The notes: generated by a model from the sequence alone, not told the origin. A stretch of 64,000 nucleotides of DNA from Acanthosepion lycidas (GCA_963932145.1 OZ010595.1:76099497-76163496), one strand, 5' to 3'. Counted from the stretch's first letter, positions 1 to 12,070 are shown. Program-made: numbers and translations.

Positions 1-314
1 TTGACTTTGTGGAACTTAACTGCCCTGAGGAAAATCGTTATACAATTCACAAAAAATCTCTGGAAAGTCATGATTACCTACATTCTGAAGGAACACAGCA
101 TTAGAAACAAGCTTACTACAGAACAAATATGGGGCACCCAGTGCGGATCAAACAGCAGAATTGTTTGTGAGACTAACTCACTAACCACTGATTCATGTCT
201 ATATGCATGTTTTGAATTTTCTTCTAAGCCAGCTTTCAAAACATCATGGTTTGTGTTGCGTTAGTGTTCTGGTCATAAGTTGAAAAAACAGTATCATGTG
301 CCTGAAGTGACAAA

Positions 315-572
315 TGTGATGTAATGGAATAACCAGTCACCCCCATGAATGATTACACTATAGGTAGTAAGTACCTATAAAGTCAACTGTCTACGAGAAA
401 CTCGGGGAAGAGTGAGAGCAAGGCGACACAAGCACGTCTGACCTTCCAATTAGTGGCACTCACTACTAGATTGACCTGTGTGTATAACTGTACCATATTT
501 CATATTGTACTCATTGTGTACAATAAAACTTTCTTCTTCCACATGGTGTTATGTGTTTATTCCATTAGCACA
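315..572 (+). repeat. Possible solo LTR
   Basis: 258 bp beginning TGTGATGTAATGGAATAA and ending TTATTCCATTAGCACA, so the ends are TG...CA and inverted to each other. Inside is a TATA-like CTATAAAG and a polyadenylation-like AATAAAAC, in LTR order. No target duplication is evident and no internal coding flanks it. Confidence 0.45.
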
Positions 573-832
573 GAATATAACAAAATATTAAATTGGCTAA
601 GAAAATAGACAAGAGAGTGGAACAAAACAAAATAGAAATTTTTATTCTTTCAGGAACTTTTTTGTATAGAGAAAGTTCAAGGATAGTTCTTGAAAGAAAG
701 TATAAATTCAAAGAAAATTCTTAAGAAAGTCTCCGGAAAAAATGAAGAAATAGTTAACTTACTCTTTTGGTGAGTTCAAAAGTGAGCGAGGTTTATTGTC
801 TCTGCCATGTGTGTCTGTTACAGGGAGCACTA

Positions 833-1144
833 ACTTTTGCATCCTGCCTTGTGTTTGAAAGAAAGTTAGCCTTTTGGAATTTGTACTATGCATGCTCCCA
901 ATTTTTTTATGTGTGTCAAAATGCTGAAAAAGGATTGCAACTGCTTACATGGTTTTCAATACATACATATCTGGTGGAAAGATGTAATGTCTGTTACACA
1001 TGGCATCCAGGTCTTTATTCAGTTTGTATAGTACAGAGACATTATGAAAAATAAAGACATAGTCTATATGGCTAGATTTCAATAGATAGATATTTTATTT
1101 ATACCTGGCATGTGGAAATAGTAGTGAATGCTACATATAACTAC
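833..1144 (+). repeat. Left arm of a long inverted repeat
   Basis: Pairs with 4433-4740 in inverted orientation. The right 75 bp of the arm (ATTATGAAAAATAAAGACAT and on) is almost unchanged; the left part has small indels. An open frame inside has no recognisable domain. Confidence 0.8.
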
Positions 1145-1659
1145 AACATATGACAACTGGTTGGACTTCACAATCCAGTTGGTAAAGTATTTGCCCAAGA
1201 AAGTGTTAGAGTATAGACCAATGAGATCAGTAAAAACTAATTTGTGTGCCAACAATAAGTTCAATCACAAATTCCTGTTCAAAAAGTCCAAAATGCAAAG
1301 TGGTTGTAAAAAGTCCAGCAGGCAAATTAGTACCAAAAATGGGGTAAAAATTCCAACTTTCCACTCAAAACAGAGGAAATGCACTTCCACTCACTGAGCT
1401 CAAAAATTGTTCTCTTCCTGTTAATCAGAGCAACAGCCTTTATTCACAGAGTGATTTTTCTGATTGGCCATACCAGTAAGGGAGAAAAGAACATTTGTAT
1501 AGTTCTTCTGATACTTGAAGTGGCAGCTAACAATTTTCTTTATTTTTCCTTTGGCAGACTACACACAAAACAAACTCTTTTCCAAGAAGGTGATTTTCTC
1601 TTTTGCTATAGAAAGCTAGGCTACTGAGGATAAAGCACATGAGTCCGAGTCTTTCCAGA

Positions 1660-2760
1660 GATTTATTCTGTAGTGGTTGTGAAGAAAAATATTTTTAAAA
1701 TTTTATAAATTAATATTTAGCAAAGCAAACACACCAGACATATTCAAATTATAGCAGACACATTATTAGAACTTATTCTATTAACTAATCAATTTCATAC
1801 TATGGGGAATTGAAGTAGGCCCTATATAAAATGGTAGATGCAGACATAATAAATAAAGAATAGAATGTGACTGACTTTTGATTTATACAAGTTGTATTAA
1901 ACAATATTACAAATAGTTCTTGCAAACTTAATAGTGTCTGTGACCAAATTTATCTGCTGAAGAAGAGTTGATGTTTTCACCATCTATGGATTCTGTGGTA
2001 ATAATGGTGTAGAGCTGGCTGGTTCTGCAAGTGCTGATTTCGCAGGTCTTACCAAGAGTGCGTGTTCTGCAAAAAGAGGTAGAAAAGCACACCAATCTTC
2101 AACTGAGTGGCTAACATTAAACTGCCAAGGGCAGGTAATCATATCTCTTTTTTCTCATAATACAGAATGAAAAAAACACTTTTATTGGAAATTATTAATA
2201 ATATATGATATCTGTACTGAATGGATACCAACCTAAAGATTAATTAACTTATAATTTGCAAAAAAGTAAAATTTACACAACATTTAAAATACATCAAATT
2301 AATAGTTTGCAAAATTTCATCTTTTAAGCATGTATAGTAATTAACTTACTACAAAGTTAGAATAGAGACAAACATTTTTTTATTAAGTATTTGTGCATAC
2401 TCTTTTGTTTATACAATGTCTGTAAACCATGTATAAATAAAATACATTGAATCAAGTAACCAGTCCAAGCGAGAGTAAGATTAAAAGTCTGAGGCAAAGT
2501 AGTAAGAGCAGTTATTAAGAAATCTTTCTGTGTCTAGTCTATTTCCTGTAATACAAAAAATTTCTTTGTTACAGGAAAGTGGACTAAAAATCATGTAAAA
2601 TTACTGTATCACAGTATCATTGTATAAGCAACTCAACAATTCCTAAAAAATGTAAAAATGTATTTGCCTTTTATCTGCTTTCTTCTTTTCATTTCCCTTT
2701 TCTTTGTGGACAAGTTGAATATTCCCCACCCCTCGCCAACTTTCTGCACATTTATAGAGA
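1660..2760 (+). repeat. Diverged duplicated segment, copy 1
   Basis: Collinear weak similarity to about 23745-25310. Matches include AACTTATTCTATTAACTAAT versus AACATATTCTATTAATCAG, ATTAAGAAATCTTTCTGTGT versus ATTAAGAAATCTTCCTGTGT, and the pyrimidine-rich TTTCATTTCCCTTTTCTTTG region. It could be an old segmental duplication or two copies of a long unknown element. Confidence 0.45.
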
Positions 2761-3552
2761 ATTAATTGACATAAACCTGACATAGTGTCATTCACTCTCT
2801 GCACACATCTATATAAATACATGCAAATGTCAGTGTGTCACACCTTTTCAACTTTACTCCTAAAAGCCGTAGCTCAACATATCATACCATTTTGAAATCA
2901 GGCCAACTCTGTAAGCAAATTAAAAACATTCCAGGCTGGGCTGGATCCAGACCCACAATCTTGAAATTTTGGATTCCCAAGTTTTCATTATTTTGATTAT
3001 TTCCAGGGATTTTTTACGTGATTTTTTGCGATAAATTTTTTTGTACGGTAGCAATTTTTATAATGTGGAAATAAATAATGGGAATAATTGAAATTAATTA
3101 CAAAATCCAACAAAAGTCATCCATGAAATAAAAATAATCGTTTGTACAGAAAGTAAGGCCCTACGTACATCAAACTGTCTTTAAGTTATGTGGTACCAGA
3201 AGAATTATTGTTGAACATTTAAAAGGAAAGCTTAAATATTAATGCAATACTTAAATGCAGTGATCAATTTTGAGTTCTTCTGTAGTTTACTGTTGCCTAT
3301 CACTTATGGCAGCAGTATGCCTCACAAAAATAAATCTTCACCGATAGAGGACCAGATTGCAATCAAAAGAGAAAAGAAAATCTCATGCAAATGAAAACCC
3401 AGATCAAACGGCAGCCAGGAGAACTTCCAATGCTGAGAATATGCAAAGACTTAGAGACTCTAAAACTACTGAAAAAGCTGAAGACCCAAGAGCCCTCTGC
3501 AGGAGCTAGCTTAATTGCCCTCTGATAGGGCAGCTTTTAAGCTAGTACATAT

Positions 3553-3960
3553 ATGGTTTGGTTTGGTTTATTTTGTTTTACAGCATATCAACCTCAATGG
3601 GTTATTTAATGCTGACAACATTTTTAGGATAGATTCGTATGAATAGAATATGTATTCTTTGGTTTAGATTGGTTTGGTTTATTTTGTTTTACAGCATATT
3701 AACCTCAATGGGTTATTTAATGCCGACAACATTTTTTATTGCTGGTAATATATTGTCTTGTCAAAAATCTGTTTCTTGTAATATTTTTCCTTCAAAATTG
3801 TATTGCTGGTAATAGTTAACTATTTGCCCATAGCTGTGACCCTAACAGGTGCTACCACCCTGGGTCAGGGTGAACCTGGGAACACCAGCAATTAAGAGGT
3901 GGCTCCACGCTCCTCAAAACATCCTGATCAGAGGCCTTGCTGCTGGATGTAGTTTATCAT
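3553..3960 (-). repeat. Tail-type repeat, two head-to-tail tails plus body
   Basis: Two copies (about 3560-3625 and 3672-3735) of ACAGCATATCAACCTCAATG plus GGTTATTTAATGC correspond to the inverted SINE/LINE 3' tail. The second is followed by a body with GCCCATAGCTGTGACCCTAA and CACCCTGGGTCAGGGTGAAC. That body recurs at 21350-21400. Confidence 0.55.
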
Positions 3961-4008
3961 CTTACCCAGGACTGGGATGTAGTTTAACATCTTACCCAGG
4001 ATGAGCTA

Positions 4009-4009
<1 letters not shown>

Positions 4010-4055
<46 letters not shown>
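4010..4055. repeat. (TA)n microsatellite
   Basis: About 23 TA units directly after GATGAGCTAG. Confidence 0.95.
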
Positions 4056-4058
<3 letters not shown>

Positions 4059-4432
4059 TTCTTTTATGTATCACATCCCTTCAGGGCATAGCCCCCCCCC
4101 ACTGCCATTCCATCATCCATTCACAAAAGCTTGTCAGGTAAGTAGCTCACTGTTTTTCCCTATCTATCTTGGTCTCAGTATGCCCTGTGAGGGTTAAGTT
4201 TTCCAAACTCTCCTTCCTCATTGTGTCCAAAGAATTTCAGTTATCTTTTCCTGATTTTGAGTAGAAGTGCTCATTTTGTTAACATTTTTTTTGTAGACTT
4301 CTTCATTGCCTATTCACTTCTTCCATGGATTTCTCAGCATCCTTCTGTAGAAACACATTTCTGTTAACCCCAATTTTCTCTTCATTTCTTCCTGAATCTT
4401 AATAAAAGTATACTTTCTGTTGCCATATTTAG

Positions 4433-4740
4433 TAGTAGTTATATGTAGTATTCATGACTATTTCCACATGCCAGGTATAAATAAAATATCTATCTATTGA
4501 AATCTAGCCATATAGACTATGTCTTTATTTTTCATAATGTCTCTGAATATCTGGATGCCATGTGTAACAGATATTACATCTTTCCACCAGACAGGCATCT
4601 GTTGAAAATTATGTAAGCAGTTGCAATCCCTTTTCAGCTTTTTGGCATGCATAAAAAAATTGGGAGCATGCATAGTACAAATCCCAAAAGGCTAACTTTC
4701 TTTCAAACAGTAGCAGATCAAGGCAGGATGCAAAATGTAA
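4433..4740 (-). repeat. Right arm of a long inverted repeat
   Basis: Inverted counterpart of 833-1144, separated by about 3.3 kb. Shared words include GGAAAGATGTAAT(G/A)TCTGTT and GGTATAAATAAAATATCTAT. Confidence 0.8.
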
Positions 4741-4764
4741 GATATTACTAAGTTAACTAAGCCC

Positions 4765-4870
4765 TGATTCCATTGAGTCTGTACTACTGGGCCAAGGGAT
4801 TGAACTCACAATTACTATGCTACCAAATTCACAAACTAACACTGTAATCCTCCAAGCTATTGTTCCATAA
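4765..4870 (-). repeat. tRNA-like SINE relic
   Basis: Minus-strand TGTGAGTTCAATCCCTTGGC resembles a tRNA B-box region and lies about 50 bp after a weak A-box-like segment. Similar words (GGAGTTCAATCCTTGGATCA) occur near 36075-36095. Confidence 0.35.
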
Positions 4871-5093
4871 TCTATAATGAAGACACTATTTAGACTGTAA
4901 ATCATGTGTTGCAGATGTTTTATTGGCCCACAAACAGATATTGAATGACAGAAGACAACAAAAAACAAAATGTAAAAAATATATTGTCGATTTTATTTTC
5001 GTTAAAGTAAATACATCAACAAACATAAACACACTAGGCAAAAAATGTCTCTACATGCTAATGTATAGGGTGGGAAGGGTGTTTCCCTGGGAA

Positions 5094-5236
5094 GAACAGT
5101 TTTGTCATTGGTGCAGCATGTTGTACTGAAAAGGACAGTTTTATAGTCACTAGAGAGTGTCATCCTGACAAGGACAGCTTTGTAGTCACTGAAGAACACT
5201 GTACTGAAAAGGACAGTTTTGTAGTTGCTGGAGAAA
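5094..5236. repeat. 39-bp minisatellite
   Basis: About 3.6 units of 39-40 bp, each starting GGACAGTTTTGTAGTCACT or close and ending TACTGAAAA. The open frames over it are repeat-derived. Confidence 0.85.
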
Positions 5237-5239
5237 AGG

Positions 5240-6909
5240 GAAAAAAAAACAATAAGTCTACTTCAATTTCTCTAATCTTAAAATTGTAAACATTTTGTAA
5301 CATAACTATAATTTTATCTATATAGGTCTCAGCAAAGTGAATTTTGGCCTAAGATAGATAAATACTAGAACAAATAACCTTGGGTAACTTCCTTTCCTAC
5401 TTGGTATTACTATGCTGAGTTTAGTTTTTTCTTTTTCTTTTTTTTGATAATTTCACCCCAAGCAAGGCAATATAGCCATTAAGATATAAGGGGTAACTGA
5501 GTATGAAAGAATAAGAAAGAAGACAAACATTAAGAAATAAGAACAATAGAAGAGCAATCATGAAAAAAGTAGATAATGATCGACATTAGATTTAAATTTT
5601 TGAAGATCAAGGTTAGTTTGGTGAAGTCAATGAACACTCGTTGTCACTTTTGTAATGTCAACGAATACTTGTTGTCATTTCCGTAATGCTTGTTGTAGTA
5701 GAGACTTTGTCATCGCAGATACAACTATAGTAACACCATTGAACAATACTGGTGTCAGATGCTTTTGAATGACACTCTCACTAACAGTACTTGCTTGATA
5801 ATACTCAAAAAGTAACCACCAAATAGTGATCTGAATGGTAATTTATAGTGACATCTAGCCAATTCAACTGTAAATTGATGAGACCTTGTTGCCAATTTAG
5901 TACAATGCTTAAATACATAAAGTCTAGGTACCATAGGGGAGAGTTCATCTGAACAATTACTATGAAAGTATTTATATTAAAGGCACAGGGAAGCTACATT
6001 ATAGTGGTGGGAATGTGACTGAAGCCAAAATGCCAGGTCAGGACCAATAATATTGCACATTCTTCTTTGCATTTTATCAAGATTCTCTAAATATATCGCA
6101 GGAGCACCAAATCATATATATGGCAGCAATATTCAAAGTATAAATGAATGGTAGATATGTAAGATAGATTCTGGAGAGAAAAATTGTCAACCACAACACA
6201 GCAGCAGATCTAGGAATGGATTCAATATAATCTTTTTACTTCATGTCAACCAAGAACGTTAGCCTGAGAAGATACAATGAGTCACTCTCCTGGAGGTTAA
6301 AATCAGCCATGCTGATGGGAAACAGAAAGAGGTTTCTCAGATAATTAATAGCGAGAAGTTTCTAGAATCTTTTAAAGGAAGATAGCCTGGAACAGAAAAT
6401 TCATTGCTAGCAACAGAAGAATTTAAATTAGTTTATGCAAAGTGTGAAGATATCTAGAGAACATTTCAAGAGAAAGGATTCTATACTACATAAATTGGAA
6501 TGTATTCCATGAATTTTGGAGAAAGTCTGGAGGGAGTTATACAATTTTTTGTTTATTGGTTTATACATATTTCATTTTATCTGTCATAAAATGATTTTGT
6601 TTTAAGAAGAAAAAAGCCTTAATAATTAGCACTATCATAACTAGCCAGAAGGTGACTAAGACTGAAGCATAATGTGGTCTCAGATTTGCCAACCAGAAAT
6701 ACATGCAGGGACACCTACCTATGCATGGCATGGCAGTACAAACACCCCAGTATTATGCGACTGTTGATCAGAGTAGCTTCTCTAAGTGCTTCCAAAGAGT
6801 TCAGGCTCATTACCATCAGTCAGAAGCAGCAACCAGAAAACTAATAACTCAGTATCCTTATAATGAAGAGTAAAAGCCACCGATCAGTCAGATCATCAAA
6901 AATTCAATA
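5240..6909. other. Intergenic, AT-rich
   Basis: Apart from the leader of repeat X near 5440-5530 (TTTCACCCCAAGCAAGGC) and repeat Y (5630-5990), I see no gene or recognisable element. Confidence 0.5.
5630..5990 (+). repeat. Dispersed repeat Y, uninterrupted copy
   Basis: CGTTGTCACTTTTGTAATG, ATCGCAGATACAACTATAGT and GAACAATACTGGTGTC match 23030-23175. The following TACTCAAAAAGTAACCACC matches 23466-23500, on the far side of the two SINEs. Confidence 0.6.
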
Positions 6910-7060
6910 CAGTTAAATCATTATGTAAGTAAGAACCAGTAAACCATATCCTAAACAGGAAACAATGAATAAATTTCTACTCCTGTTCAATAAACATGGA
7001 AGGAGTACTGTCCAGGTGAAAGGTAAACTTATCTATTTCTATTAAATTGTTCACCACACG
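6910..7060 (+). repeat. Dispersed repeat X, diverged unit
   Basis: AACCATATCCTAAACAGGAA, TTCTACTCCTGTTCAATAAA and TTATCTATTTCTATTAAATT match the unit with more divergence than elsewhere. Confidence 0.55.
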
Positions 7061-7659
7061 AGAGATGGGGTGCTTTTATCAAGACATCATTTTTAGGAAT
7101 GTTGCCAAATAAAGCTCTGGCCATCTTCCATGCCAAGGGAACATTAAAATCTCACTGAAGATTATCCTAGGAGTTGAAATCAAAAGTATATTATCATAAA
7201 ATTAAATCACTTAATCAAGTTAAAACAAATAAAAATTAAAAGTTTAAATATACATATACACACACAAACAACACACACACACGCTCACATATATATTTTA
7301 CACTGAAGTTCAGAATAAAGACTTCATTGTCAAAAAGACACATTCTTACTATTACCCTAATTTCTGTTTAAATGAAGAATAATGGAAGTCAATAAATATG
7401 AAAAGAATATGTATATATATAATAAATAAATAAAATAAGTGGAAAATCACTTATGCAAAAACAAACCATTAGTTAAAAATAAACAAAATAAACATTACAG
7501 CTCAAAGTTATATTCATATGTAAATACCATGTTACAGGATAAAATATTTTTTTTTGTCAGTATAGACCACTACTAATGCAGTTTACAATGAAAAGTTTTT
7601 ACAGTTCATTTGCTGTACAATCACTCCTATTTCAATTTATATTTTCCCTCTGTCTCTTA

Positions 7660-7825
7660 ACCAGGAATTGATATTAAAAAGCAGAAACCAGAAACCCAAT
7701 TCTAAACAGGAAACAAGGGATAACCCTCTACCTCTGTTCAAAAAAAAAACATGGAGGTGTGTGAATCAGATGATAAGTGAACCTATCTACTCCTATTAAA
7801 TATCTATCAAAAGTCTGCATTGTAC
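7660..7825 (+). repeat. Dispersed repeat X, one unit
   Basis: AACCAGAAACCCAATTCTAA, CAGGAAACAAGGGATAACCC and CCTATCTACTCCTATTAAAT match the unit. A copy in opposite orientation lies about 330 bp to the right. Confidence 0.7.
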
Positions 7826-8129
7826 ATTACCAGGCAGAAGACAGTAAGAGCAGTAGGGTTATGTGCAGGATTAGCTCATTTTGACATTGTGATTATGTGT
7901 AGTATTAGCTTTGAATGCATGCATTAGGGTAGGGTTAGTTAGGGAATTGACAGTATCATATTTTCTATTAAGTTTTAACTAGTATAAGTTCAAATATCCT
8001 ATATCAGAATAAAATTACCCTTACCACATAGGAATTATTTTTAGACAAAAAGCGGTGTCCCACCAAGCAACTTCCAGATTGGCTAAAGATCAGATACCTA
8101 GTGTTCAGATGGCTGAGTTCAGAGCTGAT

Positions 8130-8350
8130 TTTCTTCCTGGTCATGTACAGACTTTTGGTGGATATTTAATAGGAGTAGATATGTTCGCCTATCATCTGGT
8201 TTACACTCCTCCCTGTGTTTTTGAACAGGAGTAGAGCCTTAGTTTCCTGTTTAGGTCTGGGTTTCTGGTTTCTTCTAAAGTCTTCTTGTTCTTTTTCACT
8301 TCCAGTAATTCATTGTCTCTTGGTGGCATTATCGCCTTGATTGGGGTGAA
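8130..8350 (-). repeat. Dispersed repeat X, one unit plus end
   Basis: Minus-orientation unit (AGTTTCCTGTTTAGGTCTGG) followed by the family end (CTTGGTGGCATTATCGCC and GGGGTGAATTG). It forms an inverted pair with 7660-7825. Confidence 0.7.
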
Positions 8351-8572
8351 TTGATTAAAAAAAATTGTCACAGATCAAAAGTACAAACTGGTTGAAGAAC
8401 AAGCTTCTAACTTTTTTTTAAAATTTTTTTGTGGGAGGGAGTATTTTGGTTTGTTTTGTTTTCTATAATTTTCTCTTATATAGTAACAAAAAATATGAAT
8501 AGATTTCACACTCAAAAATTACAAATTTTATATTTGCATTTATCCTACATATTTATATATATATAGATATAT

Positions 8573-8892
8573 ATGAAGAAAAATATACAGAAAAAACAAA
8601 CAAAAATCCTAATATGCAATTATGCTCTTTTAATGTTAATATAATGTCAACGTCGGACGTTTCGGTCTAGTAGACCATCTTCAGGACATATTCATAAAAC
8701 ATAATTAACATTAGACTATATTTAATTCAACATGAAAAGATGATGGACACAAGAGTAAGACTAATCAAAACAGATAACAAGATCAGTGTTCATCTCAATA
8801 TGATCACGTTGACGTCACGTGGGCGATGTTGTGAAAACGTATTCCTAAAATAGAGTATTTTGTTTGTTTTTTTCCGTATATTTTTCTTCATA
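8573..8892. repeat. Inverted repeat around hammerhead-like motif
   Basis: An arm at 8573-8608 (ATGAAGAAAAATATACAGAA and on) recurs inverted at about 8853-8892 with few differences, about 245 bp apart. The hammerhead-like motif at 8644-8690 lies between the arms. The arrangement resembles a Penelope terminal repeat structure, but I cannot assign it with certainty. Confidence 0.5.
8644..8690 (-). ncRNA. Hammerhead ribozyme-like motif
   Basis: On the minus strand a 5-bp stem (ATGTC/GACAT) closes a core with CUGAAGA, a hairpin GGUCUACUAGACC, then GAA, and a stem of ACGU/ACGU around CCG. The order and conserved nucleotides match a type I hammerhead (position 7 is free). A U between CUGAAGA and the second stem departs from the usual R-Y closing pair. 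Penelope-like elements are known to carry such ribozymes in their terminal repeats, and a Penelope reverse transcriptase relic lies 1 kb downstream. Activity is untested. Confidence 0.55.
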
Positions 8893-8921
8893 CTGTCGGA
8901 TCTATATCCATATATTTGTTT

Positions 8922-8975
<54 letters not shown>

Positions 8976-9466
8976 TAGTGTAATTGTGCCATTAAAATTG
9001 ACAGCAAGAAGGAATGTATTATAAGTAATATGTATAATATTGTAAGTAATTTTCATTTAATCTGTGTACAATTTTGTAATTTAAATTAGTTTGTTGTTAA
9101 TGTTAATAATTAAACAGTGTACAATTTATAAACACTGTTACAAACAATGTTTTTACACTATTATAAGCAATGTTACATATTTACAACCAAAATTTTTTTA
9201 CTGCAAAAGTTACCAAAGCACAATAACTTAAAGCTGTCCATCCTTCTACTTGGGTTTTATTAAATGTTAAAATTCTGAGTGTTGAGTTTCAATACAATTT
9301 AGTGCTCACTGCACTCTCCCTTGCCAACTCATGCAAAGGAAGAGGGAGAGAAGGGGGTTGCTTTGTAGTTTGTCAGCATATTAGCTTTTTAAATTGGGAT
9401 CAAGTACAGATCAAATATGTAAATTCAAAAATGTGTACCGATTAAAAATAACATTTATAGTAATAA

Positions 9467-9468
<2 letters not shown>

Positions 9469-9523
<55 letters not shown>
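9469..9523. repeat. (TA)n microsatellite
   Basis: About 27 TA units. Tyrosine-isoleucine open frames over it are artefacts. Confidence 0.95.
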
Positions 9524-9526
<3 letters not shown>

Positions 9527-9689
9527 TATTGGGGCAGAAGATTATTATTCAAACATATATTGTTAAATATAGCAGATAACAAATGTCTATTATGTTTGAT
9601 AATGAGCTGATCTAAGCTTTGTATCGTGGCTTTAGTTTCAGAAAAATAAAAACTAAACAAATTATATAAGGGAAAAATACTTCTACCAA

Positions 9690-10548
9690 ACACCAACAAC
9701 ATCTTCATTAACCTATCGGATTACCGACTCACTCTAAGTGAAATAGAATTCCTTAATCTTGGACCAAATTTTCATGTCGCACAGAAACCTAATTCAATGA
9801 TTAAACAATTGAAGCTTTATGCCAACAAATACTTCTATTGCAACAAGATAACGATATTACTAAACAGGTAGGGTTAAAAGAATTTCTTAAAGCTGAATCT
9901 ATTAAACACTGATATCATAAAATTCCGAATGCAATTATAAACACTCCTTTAATAAAAGCAGCTAAATAATAGCAACAGTATTGTTATCTAACAAGCTGAT
10001 AAAACGAATATGTTCATTATTTTAAACAAACATGAGTACTACTCAAAATTATAGGCCATTTTGGGCGATCACAATAAATTTGAACAGTTAATCAATAACA
10101 CCACTTCCCAAATTTAAAAACCATATCAATAGACTTATAACTGCTAACAATGCTGAAACAGGATCCTATAAACTTCAAAAGATTATAGGTGACTATCAAC
10201 CTGGCTACCTTTATGGAAATGTAAAAATCCAAAAAAAAGGTCATCACTCTGACTTATCATTTTACAAAGACCTTCACTAGTATATTACCTTTCAAAAGCC
10301 CTTAACAAATTAATTACTCCCTACCTCCCAAGTAAATATTGTATTAACTCCACAAATGAATTTATATAATTTCTTCATGCTGTTAAACCAAATAATCGCA
10401 TATTTGGATGTACAAAATTTATTTATTAATGTCCCTGTCCATTGACATCATTATCTGTGATGTATACAATCACACTTCTCTCCCACACATTAATATTAAA
10501 CCCACTATTTTAAAAAAATTATTATTAGCATGTACCACTCAAGTACCT
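9690..10548 (+). pseudogene. Penelope-like element reverse transcriptase relic
   Basis: Stop-riddled + strand sequence in several frames matches Penelope-like RT order. EFLNLGPNFHVA comes first, then ADKTNMFIILNKHEYYSK, then YGNVKI, then SKALNKLITPYLPSKYC with NSTNEFI and a degenerate core, then CDVYNHTSLPHINIKPTI and LLLACTTQVPF. The 3' part is interrupted at about 10548 by a SINE-type tail. No intact GIY-YIG endonuclease domain was seen. It is a long-dead copy. Confidence 0.7.
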
Positions 10549-10622
10549 TTTCATTTGTTTGTTTGTTTGTTTGGATTTTATGGCATATCAACCACCGTGG
10601 GTTATTTAATGCCAAATCCAGT
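10548..10622 (-). repeat. SINE/LINE 3' tail inserted in Penelope relic
   Basis: (TTTG)n followed by GGCATATCAACCACCGTGGG and TTATTTAATGCC matches the minus-orientation tail family. It interrupts the Penelope-like RT relic. Confidence 0.6.
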
Positions 10623-10899
10623 TTATATATATATGCCAAATATATGAATTTTAACGAAGGAATTCACACTCAACAAAATTACATTTCAAACCAGTCACAA
10701 CATATTACAATGCATTTAAACATATGATTCTGTTGATGTATTTCTTTCATGTACGACATCACAGAACAACATTATGAATTTACGACCTGTGTCTGCTATC
10801 CCACAACTGTTATCACCACATAGCAAACTTCTATGTACATGTAACAGGATGTCATCTTTGATAGTGAACATCTCTGTTGTAATGTCCATATAACCACCT

Positions 10900-10935
10900 C
10901 TGATGATGGCTCATGTGAGCCAAAAGCTTAGATTG
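10900..10935 (+). ncRNA. Degenerate hammerhead-like motif after Penelope relic
   Basis: CTGATGA at 10900-10906 is followed by a clean hairpin GGCTCATGTGAGCC and then AAAAGC, where GAAA would be expected. The core is therefore broken. It lies downstream of and in the same orientation as the Penelope reverse transcriptase relic. Confidence 0.45.
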
Positions 10936-10964
10936 AGGAACAGCATAATAAAAAAAATATCCAA

Positions 10965-12066
10965 ATGTTGGACAGTTTTTATTTTTATTTTCTCCTAAAA
11001 ACTAAAACCACTATACAAAGCTTAGAATGGCTCATGATCAAATATAATAGACATTCATTGTCTTAGCAATATATGTTTGAATATATATAGGATTAATACA
11101 AATAAAATTTGTTACAGCTGATTGATGTTATATTCAGTACCTCAACTTAGAGATCATAAACCCCAACATTTTCAATACTTATCACAGTGTTGCCTAGTGA
11201 ATGCTGAAGAATTTCCTCACAGATGAAGTAGAGACTTGAAGCAAGAGGAATGGGTTCTACAGAAGGATGCTATGAATACCATGGATAGAGTAATACAGAA
11301 GTCTTAAGGAAAATGATAATGAAAAAGACACATCTGTGTAGGATCAGAATGAGAGAATTGAAAATTCTAAAATATAATATGGAAAAAAGGCTTGGAGAAT
11401 TTGACACTCATAAGACACATTGAAGGCATAAGAGGCAGAGAAAAACATTAATTAATCTTCCTAACAAGCATGTGTCAATGGATATCAGTACAGGGAATTA
11501 AAGGAATAGAGAAATACAAACATTTCTAAGAGCATTGAAGGATAGAATATTATGGAGAGCCATGATCGCCAACATCTTGAAGAAACACAGTACATAGAAG
11601 AAAAAGCCTAGCTTCTTTTAAAAGCAACCCACAAAGTTGCAAGTAATGAAATTAAACATTTATTAGCAGCTTTCAGAAGTAGCTGAAGTAATCCTGCCAA
11701 ACAAAGTTGAAAAGAGGTTAATTTGTTCTCCTTTGTAATTTATATTTTTGCAAGTTTATTCTATGAACTGTATTGTACAAATAAAAGAGATAATATTAAA
11801 GTAGGTCAAAGTGCAAAAATGAAAGCTCTGGTTTCTTTTACAAACTTTCAGTTGTTAAGTGAACTGTATACTTTCAATAATATCAGATGACTGTCCAAAA
11901 GCTACTGGATGACACTTTCAATTATATTTGTACACTTGATAAAAATTATAGTTAATTGCACATATGTATAATATAAAAACAATGAGCAGATTTAAGAACT
12001 CCAAAGAAATTGTTTACTTTCTTTTCTACCCCAAATCTGTTTCATACTAAGAATCTGATTTTGTCT
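10965..12066. other. Intergenic, nothing recognised
   Basis: Moderately AT-rich sequence without an open frame above 60 codons or a recognisable repeat. The part from 11200 to 11700 is purine-rich on the + strand and could be a decayed LINE. Confidence 0.35.
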
Positions 12067-12070
12067 TTAA

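Noticed and set aside
9394..9708. Open frames rich in Tyr-Ile on both strands, here and at 8790, 13549, 13857, 16823, 39363, 50018 and 50442
   Set aside because: They are translations of (TA)n tracts with short flanks and have no coding signal.
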